From Actinomycetospora lemnae (GTDB lineage Bacteria; Actinomycetota; Actinomycetes; Mycobacteriales; Pseudonocardiaceae), in the NCBI RefSeq assembly GCF_028737315.1, contig NZ_JAQZAO010000016.1, positions 1 through 64,000 on the forward strand: a stretch of 64,000 nucleotides of DNA. Reading direction: 5' to 3'. Positions 56,148 through 64,000 of this stretch are shown here, piece after piece (positions within the stretch are counted from its first letter, which is position 1; every line of letters starts with the position of its first letter). Under the pieces are notes generated by a model that was not told where the DNA came from, ran no database searches, and saw nothing but the letters and a program-made list of their open reading frames with translations. The translations under genes were made by a program, and so were the position numbers.

Positions 56148-56154
56148 GAGGCCC

Positions 56155-56160
56155 ACGCTA
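56155..56160 (-). promoter_or_regulatory. Candidate -10 box for the leaderless LON-domain gene
   Basis: Minus-strand TAGCGT ends 7 nt before GTG 56147. Confidence 0.45.
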
Positions 56161-56203
56161 CGACCCCGAGGCGTACCCCGCCGGGTGGACGCGAACCCCC
56201 TCG

Positions 56204-56911
56204 TCAGCCCGTGTCGCCCGGTGGGCGCAGCGCGGCGAACGGGTCGGTCACGCGCAGCACGTGCTCGGAGAACCGGAACACCGCGGCCGGCCGCCCGCCG
56301 GCGGGTCCGGGTGCGGCGGTGGCGCCGGTGGGGACGAGCACCCCGCGGCGGGTGAGGACGCGCTGCAGGTTGGTCGCCGAGACGCGGTGCCCGAGCGCGG
56401 CGGCGTAGAGGTCGCGCAGCTCGGAGACCGTGAACGCGTCGGGCGCGAGCGCGAAGCCGATGTTCGTGTAGGAGAGCTTGGCGCGCAGGCGGTCGAGGCC
56501 GTCGCGGGTGATCGCGCCGTGGTCGAAGGCCGTCGCGGGCAGGCGGTCGACGCGGTGCCAGGCGGTGTCGTCGGGGACGGCGGGGTCGGCGTCGGTGGGC
56601 ACGAGCCCGAGGAACGCCGTCGCGACGCGGCGCGGGGGCGGGCCGCGGTGGGGGTCGGAGAACACGCCGAGCTGCTCGACGTGCGCCACCTCGGCGAGGT
56701 CGACCTTCTCGGCCAGGTGCCGGCGCACCGACGCCTCGACGTCCTCGTCGGCCCCCAGCCGCCCGCCGGGCAGGGCCCAGCGCCCGAGGTGCGGCTCCCG
56801 CGCGCGCTGCCACAGCAGGACGCTCGGCACCGCCTCGGTGATCCGCAGGACCACCGCCAGCACGTCGTGCGCGAACGTCCCCGGTTCGCCGCCCGCGCCG
56901 CCGTCGTCCAC
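56204..56911 (-). CDS. nrtR: Nudix-related transcriptional regulator of NAD synthesis (NrtR/NdnR type)
   Basis: The 235-residue protein joins a Nudix domain (about 14-125) to a winged helix (about 158-215). The Nudix box GGRLGADEDVEASVRRHL continues AEKVDL: the catalytic RExxEExG core is changed to RHxxEKxD, so hydrolysis is unlikely and ligand sensing likely. The C-terminal FTVSELRDLYAAALGHRVSATNLQRVL and GRPAAVFRFS match NrtR regulators, which sense ADP-ribose or NAD-related nucleotides and repress NAD genes; C. glutamicum NdnR, a relative, controls nadA-nadC. The gene diverges from nadABC. GTG 56911 is chosen because TACGAT (56925-56920) lies 8 nt upstream. Confidence 0.85.
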   Translation of the reverse strand: MDDGGAGGEPGTFAHDVLAVVLRITEAVPSVLLWQRAREPHLGRWALPGGRLGADEDVEASVRRHLAEKVDLAEVAHVEQLGVFSDPHRGPPPRRVATAFLGLVPTDADPAVPDDTAWHRVDRLPATAFDHGAITRDGLDRLRAKLSYTNIGFALAPDAFTVSELRDLYAAALGHRVSATNLQRVLTRRGVLVPTGATAAPGPAGGRPAAVFRFSEHVLRVTDPFAALRPPGDTG

Positions 56912-56919
56912 GGAGCGTG

Positions 56920-56925
56920 ATCGTA
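56920..56925 (-). promoter_or_regulatory. Candidate -10 box for nrtR
   Basis: Minus-strand TACGAT ends 8 nt before GTG 56911, with no ribosome site between, so the mRNA is probably leaderless. Confidence 0.45.
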
Positions 56926-56933
56926 GGGGGTCG

Positions 56934-56982
56934 CAGCGAAGTGCCGTTGCGGACACTCAACGTCCGTAACGGCACTTCGCTG
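56934..56982. repeat. Long inverted repeat (21-bp arms, 7-nt loop) between nrtR and nadA
   Basis: The arm 56934-56954 pairs with 56962-56982 over 21 positions, the only deviation being a G-T wobble pair (56949/56967); the loop is ACTCAAC. AT content is well above the flanks. It lies in a divergent promoter region, only 9 bp upstream of the nrtR -10 box, where a terminator is not expected. Confidence 0.75.
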
Positions 56983-57048
56983 GTATCTCGGCCGTGGTGC
57001 TCGCCACCCCGCGTGACCGAGGGCTGGCGTCGGCCCGGGACGCGGGGG

Positions 57049-57084
57049 TACCGTCGGCCACGTTTTCGACCAGGAGGCGAAAAC
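57049..57084 (+). promoter_or_regulatory. nadA promoter -10 box and 23-bp palindromic operator
   Basis: TACCGT (57049-57054) is a TANNNT -10 box. GTTTTCG (57062-57068) and CGAAAAC (57078-57084) form an exact inverted repeat with a 9-bp spacer, 23 bp overall, beginning about where transcription should start. NrtR-family operators are palindromes of similar size ahead of NAD genes, and the regulator gene is adjacent, so this is the likely nrtR operator. Confidence 0.65.
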
Positions 57085-57142
57085 CAGCCGAGGGAACCGG
57101 ACCGTGCCGACGACGACGCGGCCGCCGGGGGAGGAGACGGCG

Positions 57143-58210
57143 ATGACCGTCCTCAGTGCCACGGACACGACCGCGGAGCCGGCGGACGACCCGGCGGACG
57201 ACACGGCCCACCACGCCCCGCCCACCGACCTCGTCGAGCCCCTGGCCGCGGGTCCCGGGTGGGCCGAGGAGGTCCGCCGGCTGGCCCGGGAGCGCGACGC
57301 CGTGGTGCTCGCGCACAACTACCAGCGCCCCGAGATCCAGGACGTCGCCGACCACACCGGCGACTCGCTCGCGCTCTCCCGGATCGCCGCGGCCAGCGAC
57401 GCGAGCACGATCGTCTTCTGCGGCGTCCACTTCATGGCCGAGACCGCGAAGATCCTCGCCCCGGAGAAGACGGTCCTCATCCCGGACGCGCGCGCCGGCT
57501 GCAGCCTCGCCGACTCGATCACCGCCGACGAGCTGCGCGCCTGGAAGGCCGAGCACCCGGGCGCGGTCGTCGTCAGCTACGTCAACACCACCGCCGCGGT
57601 GAAGGCCGAGACCGACGTCTGCTGCACGTCGTCCAACGCCGTCGAGGTGGTCGAGAGCATCCCCGCCGACCGCGAGGTCCTCTTCCTGCCCGACCAGTTC
57701 CTCGGCGCCCACGTCAAGCGCGTCACCGGCCGGCAGAACCTGCACATCTGGGCCGGCGAGTGCCACGTCCACGCCGGCATCAACGGCGCCGAGCTCACCG
57801 CGCAGGCCCAGGCCGACCCCGACGCCGACCTGTTCGTGCACCCCGAGTGCGGCTGCGCCACCAGCGCGCTCTACCTCGCCGGGGCGGGCGCGGTGCCCGC
57901 CGAGCAGGTCCACATCCTCTCGACCGGCGGGATGCTCGACGCCGCCAAGAACACGACGAAGCGGAGCGTCCTCGTCGCCACCGAGGTCGGCATGCTCCAC
58001 CAGCTGCGCCGCGCCAACCCGGACGTCGACTTCCGCGCCGTCAACGACCGCGCCGCCTGCGGCTACATGAAGATGATCACGCCGGGCGCGCTGACGCGGG
58101 CGCTGCGCGAGGGGCGCGACGAGGTGCACGTCGACGCCGCGACCGCCGCCCGGGCCCGCGGCGCCGTCCAGCGGATGATCGCGATCGGGCAGCCCGGGGG
58201 CGGGGAGTGA
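57143..58210 (+). CDS. nadA: Quinolinate synthase NadA
   Basis: NadA condenses iminoaspartate with dihydroxyacetone phosphate to quinolinate using a [4Fe-4S] cluster. The 355-residue protein shows [26 protein letters not shown] fragments, [53 protein letters not shown] and [13 protein letters not shown]; the cluster cysteines lie in the first, third and fourth of the Cys motifs. ATG 57143 has GGGGGAGGAG eight bases upstream, much better than the in-frame GTG at 57104. The stop overlaps nadB by 4 bp. Confidence 0.95.
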   Translation: MTVLSATDTTAEPADDPADDTAHHAPPTDLVEPLAAGPGWAEEVRRLARERDAVVLAHNYQRPEIQDVADHTGDSLALSRIAAASDASTIVFCGVHFMAETAKILAPEKTVLIPDARAGCSLADSITADELRAWKAEHPGAVVVSYVNTTAAVKAETDVCCTSSNAVEVVESIPADREVLFLPDQFLGAHVKRVTGRQNLHIWAGECHVHAGINGAELTAQAQADPDADLFVHPECGCATSALYLAGAGAVPAEQVHILSTGGMLDAAKNTTKRSVLVATEVGMLHQLRRANPDVDFRAVNDRAACGYMKMITPGALTRALREGRDEVHVDAATAARARGAVQRMIAIGQPGGGE

Positions 58211-59817
58211 CCGCCGGTCCGTGGGAGACCGCCGCCGACCTGGTCGTCGTCGGCTCCGGCGTCGCCGGGCTGACCGCCGCGCTCGCCGCGCGCCGGGCCG
58301 GGCTGCGGGTCGTCGTCGTCACCAAGGACGCGCCCGACGCCGGGAGCACCCGCTGGGCCCAGGGCGGCATCGCCGTGGTGCTGGGCGACGGTGTGTCCGA
58401 GAGGGCCGGTGACTCGGTCGCGGCCCACCTCGCCGACACCCTCGCCGCCGGCGGCGGGCTCGTCGACCCCGCCGCCGCGGGCGCGATCCTCGCCGCCGGG
58501 CCCGCGGCCGTCGCCGACCTGCGGGGCGAGGGCGCGGTGTTCGACGGCCCGCCCGGCGCCCTGGCACGCACCCGCGAGGGCGGGCACTCGGCGCTGCGGG
58601 TGGTCCACGCCGGCGGCGACGCGACCGGCGCCGAGGTCGAGCGCGCACTGCTCGCGGCGACACGGCGCGCGGAGCTCGTCGTGCTGCCCGGCCACGCCGC
58701 CTCGGCCGTGCTCACCGGCCCCGACGGCGCCGTCGAGGGCCTCGAGGTCCGCGACGAGGAGGGGCGCGCGGGCGTCCTCGCCGCGCCCGCGGTCCTGCTC
58801 GCCACCGGGGGCGTCGGCGCGCTCTACGAGACGACCACGAACCCCGCCGTCGCCACCGCCGACGGCTGGGCGCTGGCCCTGCGCGCCGGGGCGTCGCTCG
58901 CCGACGTCGAGTTCGTGCAGTTCCACCCCACCGCGCTGTACGTGGGCGCCGACGGGAAGGGCCGCGCGCCGCTGGTCACCGAGGCGCTGCGCGGCGAGGG
59001 CGCCGTCCTGCGGGACACCAGCGGGCACTCGGTGACCGCCGGCGTGCACCCGCTCGGCGACCTCGCGCCCCGCGACGTCGTCGCCGCCGCGATCACCCGG
59101 CGGCTCGGCGAGCTCGGGGCCGAGCACGTCTGGCTCGACGCCACCGGTGTCCCCGACGTCGCCGCGCGCTTCCCGACCGTCGCCGCCGCGTGCGCCGCGA
59201 TCGGCGTCGACCTCGCCCGCGACCCGATCCCGGTCCGCCCGGCCGCCCACTACGCCTGCGGCGGCGTCGTCACCGACACCCACGGCCGCACGGGCGTGCC
59301 CGGGCTCTGGGCCGCCGGGGAGGTCGCCCGCACCGGCCTGCACGGCGCCAACCGGCTCGCCTCGAACAGCCTGCTCGAGGGCCTCGTCATGGGCCGGCGC
59401 GCGGCCGACGACGTCGCCCGCGCCCTCGCCGGGCCGCGACGCCTCGCCGCGCCGACCCTGCCCACCTCGGTGCCCCTCCCGGTCGCCGACCGCGCCGCCC
59501 TGCAGGCCGCGATGACCCGCGGGGCGGCGATCGGCCGTGACGCCGCCGGCCTCGCCGCGGCGTCGGACGCCGTCGAGGCCGCGAGCACCCTGCGCGTGCC
59601 GCGGACCCGCGCCGACGTCGAGGACGCCGCGCTGACCCTCGCCGCCCACGCGCTGCTCGCCGCCGCCGGGTCGCGCACCGAGACCCGCGGCTGCCACGTC
59701 CGCGCCGACCACCCGCTCACCGACGACCACTGGCAGCGCGCCTCGGCCACCGTGGTCGTCGAGGGGGAGCGCCTGCACGTCGGCACCACCGACGCCCGCC
59801 ACGGAGGTGCGGCATGA
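58207..59817 (+). CDS. nadB: L-aspartate oxidase NadB
   Basis: NadB oxidises L-aspartate to iminoaspartate with FAD, feeding NadA. The 536-residue flavoprotein has [112 protein letters not shown] fragments, all typical of the fumarate reductase/aspartate oxidase family. GTG 58207 overlaps the nadA stop, and the stop overlaps nadC by 4 bp. Confidence 0.95.
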   Translation: MTAGPWETAADLVVVGSGVAGLTAALAARRAGLRVVVVTKDAPDAGSTRWAQGGIAVVLGDGVSERAGDSVAAHLADTLAAGGGLVDPAAAGAILAAGPAAVADLRGEGAVFDGPPGALARTREGGHSALRVVHAGGDATGAEVERALLAATRRAELVVLPGHAASAVLTGPDGAVEGLEVRDEEGRAGVLAAPAVLLATGGVGALYETTTNPAVATADGWALALRAGASLADVEFVQFHPTALYVGADGKGRAPLVTEALRGEGAVLRDTSGHSVTAGVHPLGDLAPRDVVAAAITRRLGELGAEHVWLDATGVPDVAARFPTVAAACAAIGVDLARDPIPVRPAAHYACGGVVTDTHGRTGVPGLWAAGEVARTGLHGANRLASNSLLEGLVMGRRAADDVARALAGPRRLAAPTLPTSVPLPVADRAALQAAMTRGAAIGRDAAGLAAASDAVEAASTLRVPRTRADVEDAALTLAAHALLAAAGSRTETRGCHVRADHPLTDDHWQRASATVVVEGERLHVGTTDARHGGAA

Positions 59818-60692
59818 CCGCCACGACCACCGTCCTCCCGCCGACCCTCGACCCGACCGAGGTCGACGCCGTCGTCACCCGCGCCCTCGACGAGGACCTG
59901 CGCGACGGCCCGGACGTCACGACGACCGCGTGCGTGCCCGAGGGCGCGGTCGCGGTGGGCGAGTTCCGCACCCGCCCCGCCGGCACGCTCGCGGGCGTCG
60001 GCGTCGCGGTGCGGGTGCTCGAGCGGGTGTGCGGGCCCGAGCTGGAAGTGCTCGACGCCCGTGCCGACGGCGACCGCCTCGCCCCCGGCGACGTCGCCCT
60101 CGCCGTCCGGGCGCCGCTGCGGACCCTGCTGACCGCCGAGCGGACCGCGCTCAACCTGCTCTCGCAGCTCTCGGGCGTCGCGACGGCCACCGCGGCCTGG
60201 GTCGACGCCGTCGCCGGCACCCGCGCCCGCATCCGCGACACCCGCAAGACCGTCCCCGGGATGCGGGCGCTGCAGAAGTACGCGGTGCGCTGCGGCGGCG
60301 GGGTGAACCACCGCATGTCGCTGGGCGACGCGGTCCTCATCAAGGACAACCACGTGGCGGCGGCGGGCTCGGTCACGGCCGCGCTCGCCGCGGCGCGCCG
60401 GCTGGCCCCCGACCTGCCCTGCGAGGTCGAGGTCGACTCGCTCGACCAGCTCGACGAGGTGCTCGGTCTGGGTGTCGAGCTGGTCCTGCTCGACAACTTC
60501 ACCCCGGCCGGGTCGGCCGAGGCGGTCGCCCGCCGGGACGCGCGGGCGCCGGGCACCGGCCTCGAGGTCTCGGGCGGCCTCACCCTGGACGTCGCGGCCG
60601 CCCACGCCGCCGCCGGCGTCGACTTCCTCGCGGTCGGCGCCCTCACCCACTCCGCGCCGGTCCTCGACCTCGGGCTCGACCTCCGGACGTGA
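59814..60692 (+). CDS. nadC: Nicotinate-nucleotide pyrophosphorylase (quinolinate phosphoribosyltransferase) NadC
   Basis: NadC converts quinolinate and PRPP to nicotinate mononucleotide with release of CO2. The 292-residue protein has DEDLRDGPDVTTTACVPEGA, AERTALNLLSQLSGVATATA, RIRDTRKTVPGMRALQKYAVRCGGGVNHRMSL fragments, LIKDNHVAAAGS, CEVEVDSLDQL, LLDNFTPAG and EVSGGLTLD. ATG 59814 overlaps nadB and its stop overlaps the oxidase gene by 4 bp, giving a four-gene translational chain. Confidence 0.95.
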   Translation: MTATTTVLPPTLDPTEVDAVVTRALDEDLRDGPDVTTTACVPEGAVAVGEFRTRPAGTLAGVGVAVRVLERVCGPELEVLDARADGDRLAPGDVALAVRAPLRTLLTAERTALNLLSQLSGVATATAAWVDAVAGTRARIRDTRKTVPGMRALQKYAVRCGGGVNHRMSLGDAVLIKDNHVAAAGSVTAALAAARRLAPDLPCEVEVDSLDQLDEVLGLGVELVLLDNFTPAGSAEAVARRDARAPGTGLEVSGGLTLDVAAAHAAAGVDFLAVGALTHSAPVLDLGLDLRT

Positions 60693-61834
60693 GCGAGCCG
60701 GAGGTCGTCGTCGTCGGCGGCGGGATCGCCGGGATGTCGGTGGCGGCGGAGCTCGCCCGCGACGCGTCGGTGCTGCTCGTCGAGGGGGAGGCGGAGCTCG
60801 CCCGGCACACCACCGGGCGCTCGGCCGCGAGCTACATCCCCGGCCACGGCGCGCCGCCCGCCCGGGCGCTGATCGCCGCGTCGAAGGACCGCTTCGCCGC
60901 GCTCGCCGACGAGGCCGGGCACCCGTTCCTGCGCCCGCGCCCCGTGCTCCACGTCGCGCACGACGACGAGGAGGAACGGACGCTGCGCGAGGAGCTGCTG
61001 CCCCTCGACGCGGTCGACGAGCTCGGCGTCGACGACGCCATCGCCCGCTGGCCGGCGCTGCGCCGCGACGTCCTGCGCGCCGCCGGGGTCGTCGAGGACG
61101 CCCAGGACGCCGACCCCCTCGGCCTGCACCAGCACTACCGCCGGCTCCTGCGCGCCCGCGGCGGGGAGATCCGGACCGGGACGCCGCTGACGGCGCTGCG
61201 AGCGCACGGCTCGGGATGGCGGGTGACGCTGCACCACGACCACCTCGACACCGGCACCGTCGTCCTCGCCGCCGGCGCGTGGACCGACACCCTGCTCGCC
61301 CTCGCCGGCGTCGCCCCGGTCGGCCTGCGTCCGCTGCGGCGCACCATTGCGGTCGTGCGCGTCCCCGACGGCGCGCCGGTGCGGCGCGACGACCCGTTCG
61401 TCGTCTCGGTCGGCGAGCACTGGTACGCCAAGCCCGAGGGCGAGCACCTGCTCGTCTCCCCGTCCGAGGAGACCCCCGCCGAGCCGGGGGACCCGCGCCC
61501 CGACGAGCTCGACGTCGCCCGCGCGCTGGAGACCGTCAACGCCGTCACCACCCTCGGCCTGCGCTCGGTGGCGACGAGCTGGACGGGCCTGCGCACCTTC
61601 GCCCCCGACCGCGCGCTGGTCATCGGCGACCGCCCCGAGCACCGCGGCCTGCACCTCTACGCCGGCCAGGGCGGCTCGGGCATCGAGACCGCGCCGGCCG
61701 CCGCCGCCCTCGCCGCTGCCGTGATCCGTGGGGAGACCCCGCCCGCCGACGTCCTCGACGCCCTCGCCGCGCACGGGACGGGGCTCGACGCGGTGCTCGC
61801 GACCCGCGTCGGGGCGTCCGGGGGGCCTCGCTAG
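60689..61834 (+). CDS. FAD-dependent D-amino-acid oxidase/dehydrogenase-like protein (DAO family)
   Basis: A 381-residue flavoprotein overlapping nadC by 4 bp. It begins SEPEVVVVGGGIAGMSVAAELARDASVLLVEGEAELARHTTGRSAA fragments typical of DAO-fold enzymes such as D-arginine dehydrogenase and glycine oxidase; TGTVVLAAGAWTDTLLALAGV and GLHLYAGQGGSGIETAPAAAALAAAVI complete the FAD site. The substrate is unknown. Being translationally coupled to nadABC, it might make iminoaspartate from D-aspartate or supply another imino acid, or act on a cofactor breakdown product; this is inference. It is not the usual fourth gene of actinobacterial nad operons (often a cysteine desulfurase). Confidence 0.75.
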   Translation: MSEPEVVVVGGGIAGMSVAAELARDASVLLVEGEAELARHTTGRSAASYIPGHGAPPARALIAASKDRFAALADEAGHPFLRPRPVLHVAHDDEEERTLREELLPLDAVDELGVDDAIARWPALRRDVLRAAGVVEDAQDADPLGLHQHYRRLLRARGGEIRTGTPLTALRAHGSGWRVTLHHDHLDTGTVVLAAGAWTDTLLALAGVAPVGLRPLRRTIAVVRVPDGAPVRRDDPFVVSVGEHWYAKPEGEHLLVSPSEETPAEPGDPRPDELDVARALETVNAVTTLGLRSVATSWTGLRTFAPDRALVIGDRPEHRGLHLYAGQGGSGIETAPAAAALAAAVIRGETPPADVLDALAAHGTGLDAVLATRVGASGGPR

Positions 61835-61837
61835 CCT
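61832..61837 (+). promoter_or_regulatory. Candidate -10 box for the first GH12 gene
   Basis: TAGCCT overlaps the stop region of the upstream oxidase and ends 7 nt before ATG 61845, a leaderless arrangement. Confidence 0.45.
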
Positions 61838-61844
61838 CGCCCGT

Positions 61845-62705
61845 ATGGGGGACACACCGTCGCGGCGCCTGGTCGCCGCGCTCCTCGCCGCGCTCGCGCT
61901 CGTGGTCGCCGGGTGCGGCACGACCGACGAGCCGCCGACGGCACCCGCGACCCCGGCCGCCGCCGCCCCGGCCGGCACCGGCGACCCGGCCCGCGGCGTG
62001 CTCGCGCCCCTGCCCGCCGAGGGTCCCCGGGAGGGCCCGCGCATCTGCGGCAAGACCGAGTCGGTGCCCGTCGCGGGCGGGCGCTACGAGGTCCAGAACA
62101 ACGCCTGGGGCGCCGACACACCCCAGTGCACCACCGCGTTCGACACCGGCTTCGTCGTCTCGGCGCGTCACGACAAGGACTCCGGGCCGGCCGCCTATCC
62201 CTCGATCGTCGTCGGCTGCAACTACGGCACGTGCACCCGCGACTCGCCCTACCCGCTGCCCCTGGCCGACCTCGGCGACGTGCGCTCGAGCTGGGCGGTC
62301 ACCGTGCCCCGCCGCGGTGACTTCAACGTCGCCTACGACGTCTGGCTCGACCCGACCCCGCGCCGCGACGGCGCCAACACCGGCGCCGAGCTGATGATCT
62401 GGCTCGACCGCACCGATCGCGTCCAGCCGATCGGGTCGCGTCGCGCGACGGTCGGGATCGCCGGCGCGGACTGGGAGGTCTGGACGGGCGAGAACCACGG
62501 CACGCCGGTCATCTCCTACGTGCGCACGGAGCCGACGACGACCGTGATCGACCTGCCGATCAGCGCGTTCGTCACCGAGGCGACGCGGCGCGGCGTCGTC
62601 GAGCCGACCTGGTTCCTCACCAACGTCCAGGCGGGCTTCGAGCCCTGGATCGGCGGCGAGGGCCTCGCCACCGACGCCTTCTCGCTCACCCGGAACGGGA
62701 TCTGA
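61845..62705 (+). CDS. GH12-family endoglucanase-like lipoprotein
   Basis: The 286-residue product has a lipoprotein signal peptide: PSRRLVAALLAALALVVAGCG with Cys24 of the lipobox as the acylated residue, then a Thr/Pro/Ala spacer. The GH12 domain (about 67-286) has NNAWGADTPQC, CNYGTC, the nucleophile in ELMIWL (Glu182) and the acid/base in QAGFEPWIGG (Glu266), 84 residues apart, close to characterised GH12 cellulases. Four cysteines match the two family disulfides. No carbohydrate-binding module is present. It likely cleaves beta-1,4-glucan or xyloglucan at the cell surface. ATG 61845 is chosen for signal peptide and -10 box. Confidence 0.85.
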   Translation: MGDTPSRRLVAALLAALALVVAGCGTTDEPPTAPATPAAAAPAGTGDPARGVLAPLPAEGPREGPRICGKTESVPVAGGRYEVQNNAWGADTPQCTTAFDTGFVVSARHDKDSGPAAYPSIVVGCNYGTCTRDSPYPLPLADLGDVRSSWAVTVPRRGDFNVAYDVWLDPTPRRDGANTGAELMIWLDRTDRVQPIGSRRATVGIAGADWEVWTGENHGTPVISYVRTEPTTTVIDLPISAFVTEATRRGVVEPTWFLTNVQAGFEPWIGGEGLATDAFSLTRNGI

Positions 62706-62707
62706 TC

Positions 62708-62723
62708 CTCCCGAACGAGGGAG
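62708..62723 (+). terminator. Weak hairpin between the GH12 genes
   Basis: CTCCC (62708-62712) and GGGAG (62719-62723) pair across a GAACGA loop just after the first GH12 stop. Only 5 bp. TACGTT at 62753 downstream may be a -10 box for the second gene. Confidence 0.25.
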
Positions 62724-62797
62724 AGGGCCTGCCGTCACCCACACGCTCACCGTACGTTTCAGCGCGACGAACGGTCGAGCGACGAGGGCGGCGGCGG

Positions 62798-63598
62798 ATG
62801 GACGGTCGGAAGCGGGCGACGAGTGGTGTGGTCGTGGCGGTCCTCGCCGTGCTCGCGATGCTGGTGGGGGGCAGCCCGGCGCTGGCCACGGACCCGGGGA
62901 CGCCCCGCGTCGAGGGCAAGCGGGTCTGCGGCAAGACCGAGTCGACGCCGGTGGCCGGCGGGCGCTACGAGGCCCAGAACAACCTCTGGGGCGCGGACAC
63001 CCCGCAGTGCATCACGGCCTTCGACACCGGCTTCGTCGTCGACCCGGCCGACCACCGCAAGGAGAACGGGCCGGCGTCGTACCCGTCGATGGTGTGGGGC
63101 TGCAACTACGGCAACTGCACGAAGGGCACGCCCTTCCCGAGGAAGGTCTCCGAGCTCGCCGGGCTGCGCTCCTCCTGGGCCGTGTCGGTGCCCCCGACCG
63201 GCGACTACAACGTCTCCTACGACCTCTGGATGGACCCGACGCCCCGGCGCAACGGCCGCCCGACCGGCCTCGAGCTGATGATCTGGCTGAAGAACACCCC
63301 GCGCGTCCAGCCCATCGGCAGCAAGAAGGCCGAGGTCACCATCGCCGGCGCCACCTGGGACGTCTGGCTCGGCGCGATCGACCTGCCGACCATCAGCTAC
63401 GTGCGCCAGCAGCCGACCCTCGAGGTCCGCGACCTGCCCCTGGACCAGTTCGTCGCCGACGCCCAGCGCCGCGGCGTCGCGAAGCCCGAGTGGTACATGA
63501 CGAGCGTGCAGGCCGGCTTCGAGCCGTGGATCGGTGGCCGGGGGCTGACGACGCGGTCGTTCTCCGCCGACATCGGGGCCCCGGCCCCGACGCCCTGA
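62798..63598 (+). CDS. Secreted GH12-family endoglucanase-like protein
   Basis: A 266-residue paralogue of the preceding gene, with a Sec signal peptide (RKRATSGVVVAVLAVLAMLVGGSPALATD, cleavage probably after ALA) and no lipobox. The GH12 domain has NNLWGADTPQC, CNYGNC, nucleophile Glu159 in ELMIWL and acid/base Glu242 in QAGFEPWIGG, 83 residues apart as in Streptomyces CelB-type enzymes. It is about 60% identical by eye to its neighbour and is probably its tandem duplicate with a changed destination: released rather than lipid-anchored. Its stop lies 3 bp from that of the convergent S4 gene. Confidence 0.87.
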   Translation: MDGRKRATSGVVVAVLAVLAMLVGGSPALATDPGTPRVEGKRVCGKTESTPVAGGRYEAQNNLWGADTPQCITAFDTGFVVDPADHRKENGPASYPSMVWGCNYGNCTKGTPFPRKVSELAGLRSSWAVSVPPTGDYNVSYDLWMDPTPRRNGRPTGLELMIWLKNTPRVQPIGSKKAEVTIAGATWDVWLGAIDLPTISYVRQQPTLEVRDLPLDQFVADAQRRGVAKPEWYMTSVQAGFEPWIGGRGLTTRSFSADIGAPAPTP

Positions 63599-63601
63599 CG
63601 C

Positions 63602-63979
63602 TCACTCCTCGCCGGAGCGCTCCCGCAGCGCGTCGATCATCCGGCGGTCCCGCTTGGTCGGACGCCCGGCGCCGCGGTCGCGCACCGCGACCGCGGCGGG
63701 GCGCTCCTCCGGCGGCGGGGGCGGCGGGGTGTGGTCGACGTAGCAGGTCACGGCCACCGGGGCCCCCACGCGCTTGTCGATGACCTTGGCGACCTCGACG
63801 ATCCGCGGGATCTCGTAGACGCGCGTGCGCACCGTGTCACCCGGCTTCACCGGCGTCGCGGGCTTGGCCGGGGTGTCGTTGACGCGCACGTGACCGCCCC
63901 GGCAGGCCTCGGCGGCGTCCGCCCGGGTCTTGGTCAGCCGCACCGCCCAGAGCCAGCGGTCGACGCGTGTGGACTCCAT
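63602..63979 (-). CDS. hslR: S4-domain RNA-binding protein (Hsp15/HslR-like)
   Basis: A 125-residue protein with an S4 RNA-binding domain at the start: STRVDRWLWAVRLTKTRADAAEACRGGHVRVNDTPAKPATPVKPGD (about 3-48), as in Hsp15, which binds stalled 50S subunits carrying a peptidyl-tRNA. The second half includes a Pro-rich loop (HTPPPPPPEERP) and a basic end (GAGRPTKRDRRMID). ATG is at 63979; the minus-strand CACACT eight bases upstream could be a -10 box. It converges on the secreted GH12 gene. Confidence 0.88.
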   Translation of the reverse strand: MESTRVDRWLWAVRLTKTRADAAEACRGGHVRVNDTPAKPATPVKPGDTVRTRVYEIPRIVEVAKVIDKRVGAPVAVTCYVDHTPPPPPPEERPAAVAVRDRGAGRPTKRDRRMIDALRERSGEE

Positions 63980-64000
63980 CGGGGCCCAGTGTGCCGCCTC

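Noticed and set aside
57104-57142. Upstream GTG start for nadA
   Set aside because: No ribosome site there; ATG 57143 has GGGGGAGGAG at correct spacing and keeps the family N-terminus.

Overview
The window is one continuous stretch of a very GC-rich (roughly 74% by eye) actinobacterial chromosome. Gene order and content (mraZ-rsmH-ftsL-ftsI-murE-murF-mraY-murD-ftsW-murG-murC-ftsQ-ftsZ-pgeF-yggS-sepF-divIVA, a DNPR-type MurE, bioB followed by bsaP and a DUF2567 gene as in mycobacteria, a DnaE1-type polymerase and an F420-type oxidoreductase) point to a Pseudonocardiales-like member such as Pseudonocardia or Actinomycetospora; the genus is an inference. I see no rRNA, tRNA, CRISPR array, insertion sequence or prophage.

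Region 1 (1-20900) is the division and cell wall (dcw) cluster. An mraZ promoter carries four MraZ-type boxes at a 10-bp period. Most genes from murE to ftsQ overlap by 1-4 bp. A hairpin after ftsI and a -10 box just before murE suggest murE is also started separately. sepF and divIVA are separated by a 467-bp non-coding gap where many actinobacteria carry a YggT-type membrane gene. Region 2 (20900-31300) holds a collagen-like membrane protein, a proton antiporter-lspA-rluD-membrane protein operon, type II NADH dehydrogenase, malate dehydrogenase, a cupin, dapA and an acidic hypothetical protein. Region 3 is dnaE (31421-34957), which ends in a tandem repeat.

Region 4 (35000-43200) is accessory metabolism: a VOC protein, a TetR regulator with a clear operator, a PaaK-like acyl-CoA ligase, a class II aldolase-like protein, an amidohydrolase, an MFS exporter behind a double palindrome, succinate-semialdehyde dehydrogenase and a PaaX-like regulator. 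Region 5 (43200-55500) is the biotin region (bioA, bioF, bioD, bioB, bsaP), interrupted by a SulP transporter fused to a beta-carbonic anhydrase, an F420-type oxidoreductase and a two-gene MEDS-STAS / MEDS-ATPase-like pair that appears degenerate in both signalling sites and sits behind a SigF/SigB-like promoter. Region 6 (55400-61900) is NAD synthesis: a Nudix-related regulator (NrtR type, degenerate Nudix box) diverges from nadA-nadB-nadC plus a D-amino-acid-oxidase-like gene, with a 23-bp palindrome just after the nadA -10 box. Region 7 (61845-64000) has two tandem GH12 glucanases, one lipoprotein and one secreted, then an S4-domain RNA-binding protein.

A recurrent signal is a TANNNT box 5-8 nt before an ATG or GTG with no Shine-Dalgarno, which implies leaderless mRNAs for murE, paaX-like, bioA, the F420 oxidoreductase, bioF, bioD, the Lon-domain gene, the nrtR-like gene and the first GH12 gene. 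Two long near-perfect inverted repeats (47405-47450 and 56934-56982) also stand out.
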